Shown here: one piece after another, positions 53,129 through 64,000 of the stretch
Layout: each line of letters opens with the position of its first letter
How positions within the stretch are numbered: the stretch's first letter is position 1
Assembly (NCBI GenBank): GCA_958450325.1
Contig: OY288254.1
Coordinates: forward strand, 39,509,077-39,573,076
DNA: 64,000 nucleotides
From: Agrostemma githago
Lineage: Eukaryota > Streptophyta > Magnoliopsida > Caryophyllales > Caryophyllaceae
Direction: 5' to 3'
The notes under the pieces: model-generated
Databases searched by the model: none
What the model was told of the DNA's origin: nothing
Seen by the model: only the letters and a program-made list of their open reading frames with translations
Program-made: the position numbers and the translations under genes

Positions 53129-55028
53129 TGATGCACGTCGAATCGTCGCCTATCCAACGCGGTCAAACAATATTTATAAACTCCAACTAACTACTACGTA
53201 GTAGCGGTAAGTCGGGGATCGATCCACAGGGACGGGCTAGGTAAAATTGGTCGAGTCAAAATCTAAGCGTGATTGGGTCGAGAAAGGGAGGTTTTGGGTC
53301 GAGAGGTCGAGAGAGGTCGAGAGATCGAGAGAGGTCGAGAGATCGTAGGCTAGGGTCAATAAGTAGGAAAGGTGTTGGGGAGAGTCGGGATTCGGAAATG
53401 GGGTCTAATAGTCTCGGGATCGAGTTTTTGTTACAACGTTAAAAAGGAGAGTGCCACCTTTCGGTTTCCTCACCCAACCTACCTAAACCCGCTTTCGCGA
53501 CGAAAGGGTAAGTCTCAATCTAAGGTAATTTCTACCCCGAGTTTCCCCATATTGGTAGAAATGAGTCAAGGTCGGCCTAGTCGCGATTCTAAGTCAACAA
53601 AGACACAAAAACCTTAACATCGATAATTAACAAGTAAACAACCCACCAACATCCCTTGAATAAAATAATCCAAATCCTCCTCCCTAATTCCCCAACAAAG
53701 AAATCTACTCACAATTCATCATGGAAATCATTTCAACATGCATATTAATTAGAACTAAACAAGATAATGATGAGAAAACAACATAAAAACTAAATTAGAG
53801 ATTAGGGAGTGGAAGAGAATTATACCAACTATGTAGATCTATAAGAAATAAGAGGATTGCATAAGTAAAGATTGAATCTTTGATGAATAAAGTGAAGAAC
53901 TTGTCACTAATCCTTCATTAAACCCAACAAATCTTCAAATAAAACTTGAATAATCTTCTTACAAACTTGAGATCTAGATAATTGTTGATGGAAATTATGT
54001 AGATCTACTATTAATTACTATGTAAACTACTAGAATTTTGGAGGATTTCTACTAGAATACTACTAAACATTACTAATGGATGGTGTAATAGGATGGTGGA
54101 GTGGTGTAATGTCTTCCCTCCTTAGCACAATGAAGAGGTAAGTTGGGCAATGAATTAGGGTAACATATATATAGTAATCTCTTAATGGGTATTTAACCTA
54201 AAGCCCATAATCTAATCCTTGCCCATTAGTGAGACCTTGTCCTTTGAGATGCAACTTTGCCCAATGAGTCTTCATAGGGTGAAGTTTTGCCCTGCGGTTG
54301 ACGATATTAGCACCATCGGGTGAAATTTCACCCGGTGAGATTTTCTTCTCGTATCGCCATTTTTGACGCTTTTCTCCATCGGGCGAAATTTCACCCGGTG
54401 GGCGAAATTTTGCTCGGTCGTTTCGCCCGGTCATCTCATAGGGTGAAATTTCACCCTATGAACTTTTTGTCCAAAATGGTAATCTGGGGAGGAACACCGT
54501 CGGGCGAAATTTCGCCCGGTCAAATTCTCATCGGGTGAAATTTTGCCTTGTGACTTAAGAGGGCCATAACTCTCTCGTTTGATCTCCGATTGGGGCGTGT
54601 GATATGTCGTTGGAAAGCTAAGAAGATAAGCTTTCACCTCCAACTGGAATCGCTTCGATCCGAGCTTTAGAACTCTAGATATATGCATTTGAAGTTCGAC
54701 CTCTCCGGTGAAGATGCACAATGGACTATACTTTTTCCTTTTCACTCAAGGTTTCACCTTTTGGGTTTGGACTTCGGATTTTAAGTTGTGTGCTTTGCTT
54801 TTCGGACGATCTCTCTCTCTCTCTCATGCTCATAGGAGCTCAGACACGCTTTAGGTCGAAAATCCTATCAAAATAGACAGAAAAATACCAAAAACACGTA
54901 AAATGCAAAACAGTGACGCTAATGCGAGAATTACTCAAAATACGGCGATAATCGCACTTTATTCTCGCAAAACGAAGGAAAAAAGGGTCTAAATGGGAGG
55001 AAAAACGGTCCAAATTTGGCACACAACA
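53129..55028 (-). repeat. 3' LTR of ATH-6
   Basis: 1900 bp, in sense from TGTTGTGTGCC at 55028 to CGTGCATCA at 53129. It contains the palindrome array, TATATATATG-type TATA box (54173-54164), a GTCGAGAG microsatellite (53298-53345, about 18 bp longer than in the 5' LTR) and a 14-bp palindrome CTACTACGTAGTAG near 53190. No gene. Confidence 0.88.
54273..54548 (-). repeat. Palindrome array in the ATH-6 3' LTR U3
   Basis: About six inverted repeats on a GGGTGAAA/TTTCACCC core. Two are notable: 54315-54337 (half-site CGGGTGAAA) and the perfect 24-bp copy at 54437-54460 (half-site CATAGGGTGAAA). Other copies have GGGCGAAA/TTTCGCCC. Located about 100 bp upstream of the TATA box. Confidence 0.88.
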
Positions 55029-55065
55029 ATTCCCCCACACTAAACCGTTGCTCGTCCTCGAGCAA
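55029..55065 (-). other. 3' hairpin and polypurine tract of ATH-6
   Basis: In sense TTGCTCG, loop AGGA, CGAGCAA (55065-55048), then GTTTAGTGTGGGGGAAT next to the LTR. Confidence 0.88.
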
Positions 55066-55436
55066 AGACCCAAAAAGAAATTAGCTACTACTACTACTAA
55101 GCTAGACTATGCTAAGCCGATACGAGGCAATTAACGGGCCCGCTCCGTCCCTTCAACTCACATCGGAATACCCATGAGGTAGAGTACTCCCATGCAAGAC
55201 AAGTTGGGTCTTGCTCAAAATGGTGGATGCGACTAAACACACAAAAACACATAACACGAAAGAATAGACGCATCCAAAGCAAAAATAAAACACCGAATCC
55301 CTCATCGAGACGGCGGGGAAAGACACCGAAAACTTACCTAAAGCAACAATAAACTTCCAAGATAAATCACCCACGTAAATAAGGACCAAAGCCTAATAGT
55401 ATGACAATTAAGCAATATAGATGTTGATAACTTAGC

Positions 55437-55516
55437 CTAGGTCCTCCTAATCTTCTAAAGGGGTACTACGGTGCGTGTAACGGAGTGGAAAAAGTGAACC
55501 ATGGATTCGTTCGACA
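55437..55516 (-). other. Exon B candidate, 80 nt, ATH-6
   Basis: In sense CACCTACCTACAG precedes it and CTAG/GCTAAG follows. The donor has GC in place of GT, so use is uncertain. Confidence 0.33.
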
Positions 55517-56481
55517 CTGTAGGTAGGTGCAGTCCCGCTCTCTTTGGCTAAGCCAAGAGGGTCGTTCCAAACTCGAATTTCCTAAATTAGCCCAAACAAA
55601 AAGATGGAGTGTTTACAATTTTTGGGTGGATCGACTCATCACCGCTATCTTCCGACCTCGGGACTCGGTCCTCTAGTTGGCACTTCACGGCGATGAATCG
55701 ATCAAAGGGCTTTTTTTTTTCAAGGAGACGTATTTGACGATACGATTTTTTTCATTTGAAGCTCCTTTTCTTTCTCCTTTGTTTTTCTTTTTCATGTTTT
55801 TGTCATGTTTTTGTGCCCCTTTTTTTTCTCTTGGTTTGGTTTGCCCATTTTGGCTTTTTGATGTGGTTCGAAACCAAGTTTTGAGGTTATTTTTGTGTAA
55901 ACTTATTGTGGTGATGTATGGGTGAAAGGATAATTAGGTACCCGAGAACGGGACCTTCCCCGGATAACCCACAAAAAGGCGAATAGAATTTGGACTAAAG
56001 GTGCAATGGTCATTCAAGCAAGGTCACCTAGAAAACGGGATGCGGGAACCAAGGCCTAACTCCTCCATGGGTGGTCAAGGTGGTCAAATGCATACCCCGA
56101 AGTAAACCTCTAGTAGAAAAGGTGGACTCAAAGCTAAAGGATCAACAAATTCATTGCCTAAGAGTCATTCTACTAGACTAAGGTCCAAAATCTACAATGG
56201 GTTATGCATAATGGAATGTAAACTCTTGCAACAAGTTTGTAATCGGGTTTTCGAAAACTTTTAATCCTAGACACGCTATACAAAAGCAAAAGGGACACAC
56301 GAAAAAGAAAATGCAAATAAAAGAAAACACGAGTAAAGTCATGCACTTCGTACTCCATCGACATTCAAGCACAAAAATCAACCACAACACCCAAAATGCT
56401 CATCTCTTCGAGAGCCTCCCAATTGCAACAACCTAACTCCTCTACGAAAGTAAAGAAGAAAGCGAAAAGGAAGGAAGTTAC

Positions 56482-56534
56482 CTAGCGGGTTGCTTCCATA
56501 ACTCTTCAAATTGTGCTATCAAGGCGGTGGTTAC
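56482..56534 (-). other. Exon A candidate, 53 nt, ATH-6
   Basis: In sense CTTCTCTTACAG precedes and GTAACTTCC follows CTAG: both sites are good consensus matches. Confidence 0.42.
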
Positions 56535-56674
56535 CTGTAAGAGAAGAGAATAGGACTATACAAGGGACACGAAAACATAATGAAAACGAGAAAAGAAAAA
56601 GTTTTTGGTTTTTCGGAATTTTTCAATTTTAATGGTTTTTTGAAAGATTTTTGAAAAACAAATGGATAGTAGAT

Positions 56675-56714
56675 CCCTCCCCCACACTAAAACTGTGCAT
56701 TGTCCTCAATGCAC
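56675..56714 (-). other. Internal hairpin and polypurine tract of ATH-6
   Basis: In sense GTGCATTG, loop AGGA, CAATGCAC (56714-56695), a perfect 8-bp stem, then TTTTAGTGTGGGGGAGGGA. Confidence 0.78.
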
Positions 56715-56859
56715 AAGTAGGGGAAAAGATCGAAAAAGATGGAAAAAGAAAAATAAGAAAAAATCTTTTTAGATTTTTAAAATTTTAAAATGTTTTTGGA
56801 TTTTTCGAAAATTTTTAAAGAAATAAAACAAAAGAAAAGAAAATGGTAAAAGGGTGGCG

Positions 56860-57064
56860 GGCCTAGGTGCAATCACATCACCTAGACCCTAGCCAAGTGA
56901 CTAAGAAAATGAGAATAAAATAAAAGAAAAGAAATTAAAAGAAAGGATGGAAAATGGGCGTAGGTGTAGTCACATCACCTAGCCCGGATTAAGAAAAATT
57001 TGAGAAAATGAAAAGAATTTGGATTTTCAAAAGGTCAATGACGTAATCACATCGCCTAATGACC
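56860..57064 (-). other. Three-hairpin cluster (triad) of ATH-6
   Basis: In sense order: hairpin 1 (57064-57033), outer GGTCA/TGACC pairs, loop ATGTGATTA; hairpin 2 (56985-56956), GGTG/CACC plus TA pairs, loop ATGTGACTA; hairpin 3 (56888-56860), GGTCTAGGTG / CACCTAGGCC with one G-U pair, loop ATGTGATTG. Stems differ from the other family while the loops keep AYKTGAYTR. Confidence 0.8.
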
Positions 57065-57217
57065 GGGAGCAATACCAAGGCCGATTTGGCCGCAACAATC
57101 GAACAATGGGACAGCTTGCAAAGTTATGTTAGAGATAAATCAATCACAATGACAATAGGATGAAAGGAATAAGAACGGAATCAACCAAAGGACATGCAAT
57201 TATAGATTATTAAAGAC

Positions 57218-58480
57218 TCACCGACCCAACCCACACACAAATACACAACACACACACACACCACCGACTCCGGGAGAGGGTCTAGTCTGAGCGATCGTCC
57301 GACGCAAATGAAGCGCTAGGAGACCCATAGAAAAAGGGTATACCCTCGGAGGATGGCTTGGGAGAAAACTCCTCCGGACCGTCGCTAAGCGAGAGGGCAA
57401 AGTCGGATTCAATCTCACAAAGGTCGTAGATCGTACGACCTTTGGGCAACTTATAGTGTACATACTCCCAAACTCCCCTTCCTCCCGACTCGGTCTTGGT
57501 CAGTCGAAATTCATCGGGACCCAAGGGTAGGTCCAAATTTTTGTGAACATGGATAGAGGTTCGGTGTGTGTTCGGAACTATTAAAGCTCTTCCATGGCTA
57601 ATGTAGACGAGGCGCTGATGAGGTACATGAAAAATCCAAGTCGGAAAATAGGCCTCGTCAAGCCATATAGAATCGTCTAGTGGGTGAGGTGGTCGGTCGA
57701 ATAACCCAATTTGTTTGCAATTATGGTCACGAGACCTCCACAATCTAAGGAGGGGCGTTGGGTAACAATGATACGATGGAAATGCAACGCCACGACAAGT
57801 GGTAGGTCTAAGGGGTTAGGGTTACCGAACAAAGAGTCAAATATCAATTGCAGGACACACACATTAAGAGTATAAATATTATCGGCCGAGGGTAGCAAGC
57901 AGTGGGAGAGCATCTCGCAAAAATAGCGAATTGCGGGGTTACGGATTTCGGAGGTAAAGGATAAATTAGCCTCGTAACCCCCTTTACAGCGTGATATGCG
58001 CTTCCAAAGATCTCTCCTAGATACACAGGCTTGTACGTTGCTCGAGGGTGCACTAAGTACGGTACCCGATGAGGGTAGGCCTAGCACTAGGCCGAACTCG
58101 GAAATAGTTAAACGATGGGGTTTGCCGAATAGTCTAAATTTAATCGCTCTAGGTGTGGTCAGATTGTCGATGGCGAAAGTTCCTAGGAACTCGCAAGTAA
58201 GGTCCTTATAGGTGAAGGCTGCGAGGCTAAGGAGCTCGCTAGTTCCGGTGCTCGACGATAACTCTTTAATATCGTCTACTATTCCTAGATTGGTCATTGT
58301 GTGGGGACAAGGCCACCTAGTGCTCTGAAAGATCTTTTCAGAGAAGGTCCGAGACAAAGAAGTATTTAGACAAGGTAAATTCATAGGCTTAGAAGACTTA
58401 GAAGAATATGAACGTTTAGAAGGATTAGAAGTCGATGCCATACCTTGTTTACGCGCGGCTCGTTGAGCTCTTGTCTCCAT
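57218..58480 (-). pseudogene. ATHILA ORF-1-like protein of ATH-6
   Basis: ATG at 58480 (METRAQRAARKQGMASTSNP); 267 codons to TAG at 57677, with the landmarks TYKDLTCEFLGTFAI, IKFRLFGKPHRLTISEFGLV and LGLPSSG of the ATHILA ORF-1 family (Pfam PF03078 as I recall it). The frame 57743-57282 continues the protein after a frameshift near 57700 (WLDEAYFPTWIFHVP and YKLPKGRTIYDLCEIESDFA), with an overlap. In autonomous Athila elements an extra ORF lies downstream of pol; here it follows the internal array directly. The protein's function is not known. Confidence 0.7.
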
Positions 58481-58670
58481 AGTGATAACCTTGCAAGAAT
58501 AATCCCCAAAAAAACTTGAGCTTCACCTCTTCAAAGAACCCAAATATAATCACCTAAGATGGAGATGGAACTATGAATGGAGGTTTAAATGTGGTTGAGG
58601 TGTATGGAAGGTGGTTTGATGTGTTTATGATGGGTGATAATGTGGAGTGAATTGGGGGATAAAAAGGGTG

Positions 58671-59075
58671 ATATAAATAAGGGTGGTTGAGGAGGGAAAG
58701 TGAAAGTTTTAAAGTGGGTGGTAAAATTTGGTGTAAAAATTTTTGGAGGGAAAGTTATGTGGGATATTTGGGAAGTAGGGAATTGATTTTGTAGTGAGAA
58801 AATATGTTATAGGTGATTGACGTTCAAGCTCATGCTACCGGGTGAAATTTCACCCGGTCAAGCACCACCAGGTGAAATTTCACCCGGCGTTAATCCGTCA
58901 TGAAAATCGATTTTGCCAACTTTTTTCCACCGGGTGAAATTTCACCCGGTGAAAATCTCACCGGGCGAAATTTCGCCCAGTGGTATCTTTACCAATTTCG
59001 GCAATTCTGGCAACTTTTCCGTGGGGCGAAGTTTTGCCCGGTCGAGTCTCACCGGGCGAAGTTTCGCCCGGCGGT
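58671..59075 (-). promoter_or_regulatory. Internal palindrome array and TATA-like box upstream of ORF-1 (ATH-6)
   Basis: Inverted repeats on the GGGTGAAA/TTTCACCC and GGGCGAAA/TTTCGCCC cores from 59075 to 58838, including a perfect 24-bp copy at 58928-58951 (half-site CACCGGGTGAAA) and a perfect 20-bp copy at 58838-58857. In sense a TTATTTATAT box (58680-58671) follows, about 190 bp before the ORF-1 ATG. Between 59076 and 59632 no gene is seen. Confidence 0.6.
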
Positions 59076-59632
59076 CTTCTTTGCTGCGTTTTTCCGCCTT
59101 GCCATTGCATGGCTCTTCAATAATCATCTAAAATTTCAAATAACGACACGAGTCATATCAATATCTCCCACAAACATGCTTGTGGTCTTCAAATTACGCT
59201 CCATAACTTCTCCAAAAGCTTGATCTTCATCCAAATAATTGCTCTATGACGAAATCCAAGTTCATCCATTGTTCTCAAGCTAACAAAGCTAACAAACACA
59301 CAGAAATATAATACGTATATACAAGAGAGGGCCCAATCCATGGCTTCTAAATATTAAAAAACAAAATGACACAATTACATCACAAATACGAATACACCAC
59401 CAATCCTCCAACAAGATACAAGCAAGCATCATAATCCACAATCCCAAATGGAACAATCAAATAGAATCTCTTCCATACTTTGATCGCTTCCAAACTCTTC
59501 ATCATCTATCCATGTTGGCTTCTTGTTGAAGATTCCTACATACAAAATCAAAACACAAAAAAAACGTAAACATGCACTAAAAAGCTTGGGTTGCTTCCCA
59601 AAAAGCGCGGTTTTGGCTAGGACCGCCAAACC

Positions 59633-62321
59633 TTAAAGTTTATTTGTCTTCAGAGTGTAATCTCCACCATACCCATCAAGGACTCGGAGGAGTAAGTCAA
59701 AGGCTCTAGAGGAGTCTTCAGAAAGGCTCATGTAGCCGAGCCAAGCTATCATGAGAAACTTCCAAGTCGGAAGCGAGAAACGATTATCAAAAGACCAATC
59801 ATCATATTTCTTGTGGTCTCCCGGGTCTTTCCATCTCACAAGTCCAAGTGACCATTTCTTCCCAAAATACCTTCTAGCTTTCCCAAGCTTCACAATCACA
59901 CCACTCAACATGAAAGGTGGTTTAGGATTTAATTCCCCATTGTACATCCCCATTTCTTTTTCAAGTTGCGGGCCCATATCCCTAAATCTCAAGACATCAC
60001 TTGTCCTCATATCATCATGAAGGAGAGATTCGGAACTTTTACCGACGGTTTCAATTTCTCCTAAACCAAAGTTTGGCTTACTAGCAAAGGACTCGTAATG
60101 TTCTTCGGTATTCTCGCACAAGGGAAACTTGATTTCATCATCATTCCAAGACTTAACATCATCTATTACCTCATTCAACTCATCCCAAAGACTCATATCC
60201 TCGACATTCTTGATTGCATTTACCATGTGGCAATTTTGGGATTCTAGTTCCTTGTTGGGAGTAAAAGTGGTGATCTCTATCCTTGATGACAAAATGTTGC
60301 CATTCTCATCGATATCATCAATGATCACTACTTCGCCTTGAGTTGCTTTCTTGGATTGCATTGTGGGGTAAGGAGACTTGGTGTCCACAAGCTTTCCACC
60401 ATTTTTCATTCCATCAATGATGGTTGATTTTTCTTGAATGGCCTTGGTGGAGGGCAAGGAGACTTCTACCTTCTCGATCATGTCCACAAATCGGCTACAC
60501 TTGATATTACCTTTTTGAACTTTAGCTTGTTGCGGAAATGGTAAAGTTGGTGCATAGATCGATGGAGGTGGAACATCGGATTCCTTCTCCTCAAGTGTCT
60601 TCTCAGGCTCTTGCCTTCTCGCTTCCCTTGAATTTGTTTGTTTGTCCTCGGCCTTTGCAACTAACTAAAATTCTTCTCGAATTCCCCGGTTTTGTTTGGG
60701 AGAATCGAGGGTGGCTGCATGTGGTACTTCTTGTTGTTGCAAATTTGATGTTGTCTTGGTACTCAAGTGATTATGAGGGTTTTCAAGCTCTTTTCCTTCT
60801 CTTTGGATAACAACATGGGTTTGGCATGGTGGATCCCATGGGTATTGAGGTTGAACGGGAAAGTCATGGGGTAGGTGCATGGGAGCGACTAAGGTTTTAG
60901 ATGCTCGTTGAGATTTCAAGAGTTCGAGCCTTGCCTTGTCTTTCGCATTTTCATTCGTCAAATACTCTACTGTTCTTCGCAATTCGTTTAATGAAGTGTC
61001 CCATTGACCGTTTCCTTGACTTTGTTGAAAATGACCTTGGTTGCCAAAGAATTGAGAGGGTTCATTGCAGCTTTGAGAGTGCAATCCTTTATAACCTTTA
61101 TTACCTTGGTAATTCGGGTTTCCTTGATACACTTCATTGACCAAAGTCTTTCTCATATCAATGGTCGAACCATACCCTTGACCACTACCTCGACCATGTT
61201 GATAATTACCTTGATTTCCATAAAAAAGGAGAGGGTTGGTTATGTCTTTGAAAATCAAACCCTTGGTACCCTTGATTTGACCCTTGGTTACCTTGATAGT
61301 TGCATTGGTACCTTTGATTGAACCCTTGATTGTAATAATTACTTCCTTGATCATGGTAATCGTTTCCTGGATTTGCACTCTGATTATGGAAATTTCTTTG
61401 AACATTATAGTTTCTACCTTGGTGGTTGAAGTTTCCCTTTTGACAAGGAAGCATAAGTGGAGGCACTTTGACAGACCCTTGGTTGAAAGATATTTGTTGA
61501 TTGGAATTGAAGGGTCTTTGCTGTTGACTCGATTGATACATATCTCTTGATTGGATCCGATACATACCTTTTGGTGTACACTTTGCATTCATAGCCTCAA
61601 GTTTTTTGGTTAGCTCTTCCTTTTTCAATTGGGGTTTCAATTCATTATTTATAGGAGAATTTGCATCTCCCATCTTCTTAGTATCTCGAGGTTGGCCCCA
61701 AAGAGAATTGCATTTTGCCATTTTTTCCAAAAGTGCTCTAGATGCATCGTCCCCAAGAGTGTAGAAATCTCCTCCGGCCGCCGAATTTATATTTTCTTTC
61801 CATCTCAAGGATAAGGCTTCGAAAAAAGTTAGAGTTGTTAACCACTCAGGAATGCCATGATGAGGGCGCTTCCTAAGTAGATCGCGAAACCTATCCCACG
61901 CTTCACTCAAGCTTTCATGTTCTTCTTGACGGAAGGTTTGAATTTCAATTCGGTACTGATTGGTTTTCGATGGAGGGAAGTACTTCTCTAAGAAAGCATT
62001 TGCAAGGTCGGACCATGTTTGGAAGGTGTTGTTCGGATGTCTTTGTAACCATCTCTTGGCATCGTCCCTCAAAGTCTTAGGAAAGAGGATGCGATGTAGT
62101 TGACATGAACCAAGACCGTTAAGCTTGGCTCCAACTAGCTTTTCTTTGAAAGAGCATACATGTTCAAAAGCATCTTCTTGATAGAATCCATGGAAGGTAT
62201 CTAATTGCACTTCATTGATCAAGGAATATTTAAGCTCAAAATTTTCGGGGATAATTCCATAGAAAACGGGGGAAGAAAAATTCTCGTGAGTGAGTTGTGA
62301 ATGTGAACCGAGAGTTGTCAT
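59633..62321 (-). pseudogene. Gag relic fused to the shared C-terminal domain (ATH-6)
   Basis: ATG 62321 (MTTLGSHSQLTHENF). Gag core: LDTFHGFYQEDAFEHVCSFK, LFPKTLRDDAKRWLQRHP, NAFLEKYFPPSKTNQYRIEI and HESLSEAWDRFRDLLRKRPH; then a long Q/N/G-rich part. A frame change near 61250 leads to an open frame with one TAG at 60665-60667. A linker with PTLPFPQQAKVQ (pre-protease in Athila) follows, but no protease. The end is homologous to ATH-2: FPLCENTEEHYESFASKPN, LVRWKDPGDHKKYDDWSFDN and SRAFDLLLRVLDGYGG. I see no zinc knuckle. It is a polyprotein reduced to capsid plus C-terminal domain. Confidence 0.8.
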
Positions 62322-62694
62322 GTTCACTTTTTGAAGGTTGTTTGGTGATGGAGGTGATTTGGGAGGTGAAAGGGTTAGAGAATTTTCTTGTGGAGATGGT
62401 GTTTCATGTATATTGAAAGGTGGTTCTATGTTTGGAGTGATGAGAGGAGTTGTGGAGGGTAGATTTCGTGGAGTGAAAAATGCAAGTGATATGGATGTTG
62501 GTGATATGGATTGGATTTGGAGGGGATGGAAGGATAGTATGTATGGTTGGTGGTGTGAGGTACGGATGTGGAATCACTCTAGTTGATATATTTACCAAGA
62601 ATCTCAAGGTTTGAACTGCCATCTTTGGCACGGAATCGAACCAAAAAGTTGATAACTTGTTCCTGGCAAACACACTCAAATAGGAAGTGAGTCT

Positions 62695-62716
62695 CCTAGC
62701 ACCAAGTGGCACTAGG
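62695..62716 (-). other. Leader hairpin of ATH-6
   Basis: In sense CCTAGTGCC, loop ACTT, GGTGCTAGG: nine pairs with two G-U. Same stem sequence as the leader hairpins of the other family. The rest of the leader (62322-62771) has no credible gene. Confidence 0.55.
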
Positions 62717-62771
62717 GTAGAGAGGAAACAATAACCAAACACAAATAGAGTAAAAGTCAACCAATCAATCG

Positions 62772-62795
62772 TCGTCCCCGGCAACGGCGCCATTT
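62772..62795 (-). other. Primer binding site of ATH-6
   Basis: In sense AAATGGCGCCGTTGCCGGGG follows the LTR, tRNA-Asp type. Confidence 0.88.
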
Positions 62796-64000
62796 TGATG
62801 CGCGTCGAATCGTCGCCTATCCAACGCGGTCAAACAATATTTATAAACTCCAACTAACTACTACGTAGTAGCGGTAAGTCGGGGATCGATCCACAGGGAC
62901 GGGCTAGTTAAAATCGGTCGAGTCAAAGTCTAAGCGTGATTGGGTCGAGAAAGGGGGGTTTTGGGTCGAGAGGTCGAGAGAGGTCGAGAGATCGTAGGCT
63001 AGGGTCATTAAGTAGGAAAGGTGTTGGGGAGAGTCGGGATTCGGAAATGGGGTCTAATAGTCTCGGGATCGAGTTTTTGTTACAACGTTAAAAAGGAGAG
63101 TGCCACCTTTCGGTTTCCTCACCCAACCTACCTAAACCCGCTTTCGCGACGAAAGGGTAAGTCTCAATCTAAGGTAATTTCTACCCCGAGTTTCCCCATA
63201 TTGGTAGAAATGAGTCAAGGTCGGACTAGTCGCGATTCTAAGTCAACAAAGACACAAAAACCTTAACATCGATAATTAACAAGTAAACAACCCACCAACA
63301 TCCCTTGAATAAAATAATCCAAATCCTCCACCCTAATTCCCCAACAAAGAAATCTACTCACAATTCATCATGGAAATCATTTCAACATGCATATTAATTA
63401 GATCTAAACAAGATAACGATGAGAAAACAACATAAAAACTAAATTAGAGATTAGGGAGTGGAAGAGAATTATACCAACTATGTAGATCTATAAGAAATAA
63501 GAGGATTGCATAAGTAAAGATTGAATCTTTGATGAATAAAGTGAAGAACTTGTCACTAATCCTTCATTAAACCCAACAAATCTTCAAATAAAACTTGAAT
63601 AATCTTCTTACAAACTTGAGATCTAGATAATTGTTGATGGAAATTATGTAGATCTACTATTAATTACTATGTAAACTACTAGAATTTTAGAGGATTTCTA
63701 CTAGAATACTACTAAACTACTTCTAATGGATGGTGTAATAGGATGGTGGAGTGGTGTAATGTCTTCCCTCCTTAGCACAATGGAGAGGTAAGTTGGGCAA
63801 TGAATTAGGGTAACATATATATAGTAATCTCTTAATGGGTATTTAACCTAAAGCCCATAATCTAATCCTTGCCCATTAGTGAGACCTTGTCCTTTGAGAT
63901 GCAACTTTGCCCAATGAGTCTTCATAGGGTGAAGTTTTGCCCTTCGGTTGACGATATTAGCACCACCGGGTGAAATTTCACCCGGTGAGATTTTCTTCTC
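62796..64000 (-). repeat. 5' LTR of ATH-6 (cut by the window edge)
   Basis: 1205 of about 1900 bp are in the window, nearly the same as 53129-54340. TATA box near 63820-63830; the first palindromes of the array (63925-63945 and the perfect copy around 63963-63986, half-site CACCGGGTGAAA) are visible at the edge. Confidence 0.88.

Larger units (their letters stand above)
55066..56674 (-). other. Noncoding 3' region of ATH-6
   Basis: No credible gene. Contains a block alignable with the other family (about 56210-55985: TCTAGTAGAATGACTCTTAG, TTGAGTCCACC, GACCACCCATGG), a purine-rich stretch in sense (about 55865-55705) and both exon candidates. Confidence 0.7.
53129..64000 (-). mobile_element. 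ATH-6: second family of non-autonomous Athila-like element
   Basis: On the minus strand: 5' LTR from beyond the right edge to 62796, primer site, gag relic with shared C-terminal domain, internal palindrome array, ATHILA ORF-1-like gene, hairpin triad, internal polypurine tract, exon-like segments, terminal polypurine tract and 3' LTR (55028-53129). No RT or integrase. LTR sequence is unrelated to that of ATH-1 to ATH-5, but the order of parts is the same. Confidence 0.88.

Noticed and set aside
57218..58480. ORF-1 of ATH-6 as a viral envelope gene
   Set aside because: Position after gag/pol recalls env, but I see no signal peptide or transmembrane segment; it fits the ATHILA ORF-1 family, whose role is unknown.

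Overview
This window is plant nuclear DNA made entirely of nested transposable elements. I see no host protein gene, tRNA, rRNA or CRISPR array. The evidence for a plant is the mix of Ty3/gypsy lineages found only in plants (Athila-type elements with a tRNA-Asp-like primer site; Tat/Ogre-type elements with two RNase H domains) and a LINE whose ORF1 has the plant DUF4283 / zf-CCHC_4 layout. The nesting suggests a repeat-dense, possibly pericentromeric block of a large genome. I cannot name the species.

Left part (1-17930). TAT-1 (minus strand, from beyond the left edge to 13214) is a decayed Ogre/Tat element: gag and protease relics at 1-1873, leader, primer site and a 2.1-kb LTR at 11101-13214. 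ATH-1 (1997-9691, minus) is inserted in it and is complete, with two 1639-bp LTRs and one open reading frame. Then come a fragment of another LTR (13215-14428), the 3' end of a plus-strand Tat element (TAT-2, with a 33-bp minisatellite and an LTR starting at 15136), and an old Athila-like LTR relic (17134-17930).

Middle part (17931-47132). One LINE is the scaffold. Its ORF1 was hit three times by one Athila-like family, and each insert keeps a perfect 5-bp target duplication: ATH-2 (18282-35849, TGGAG), ATH-4 (36200-44021, GTTAT) and a solo LTR, ATH-5 (44190-45800, TGTGC). ATH-3 (19628-29278, CCCTA) sits inside the 5' LTR of ATH-2. The LINE resumes with the ORF1 zinc knuckle and the ORF2 endonuclease.

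Right part (47133-64000). TAT-3 carries gag, protease, RT, RNase H and integrase relics. It is cut in the integrase by ATH-6 (53129 to beyond the right edge, minus strand), a distinct Athila-like family with a gag relic and an ATHILA ORF-1-like gene.

The Athila-like elements (ATH-1, -2, -3, -4 and -6) all lack RT and integrase, so they must be non-autonomous. They share an elaborate plan that their remaining coding capacity does not explain. In sense order: an LTR with a palindrome array upstream of its TATA box; tRNA-Asp primer site; leader hairpin; gag-derived protein ending in a shared domain; a second palindrome array and TATA-like box; a 22-codon micro-ORF (or ORF-1 in ATH-6); three hairpins that all carry a 9-nt loop fitting AYKTGAYTR; an internal hairpin plus polypurine tract; two exon-like segments, one of exactly 82 nt in four elements; and the terminal hairpin plus polypurine tract. 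This conserved noncoding system is the most notable content of the window.
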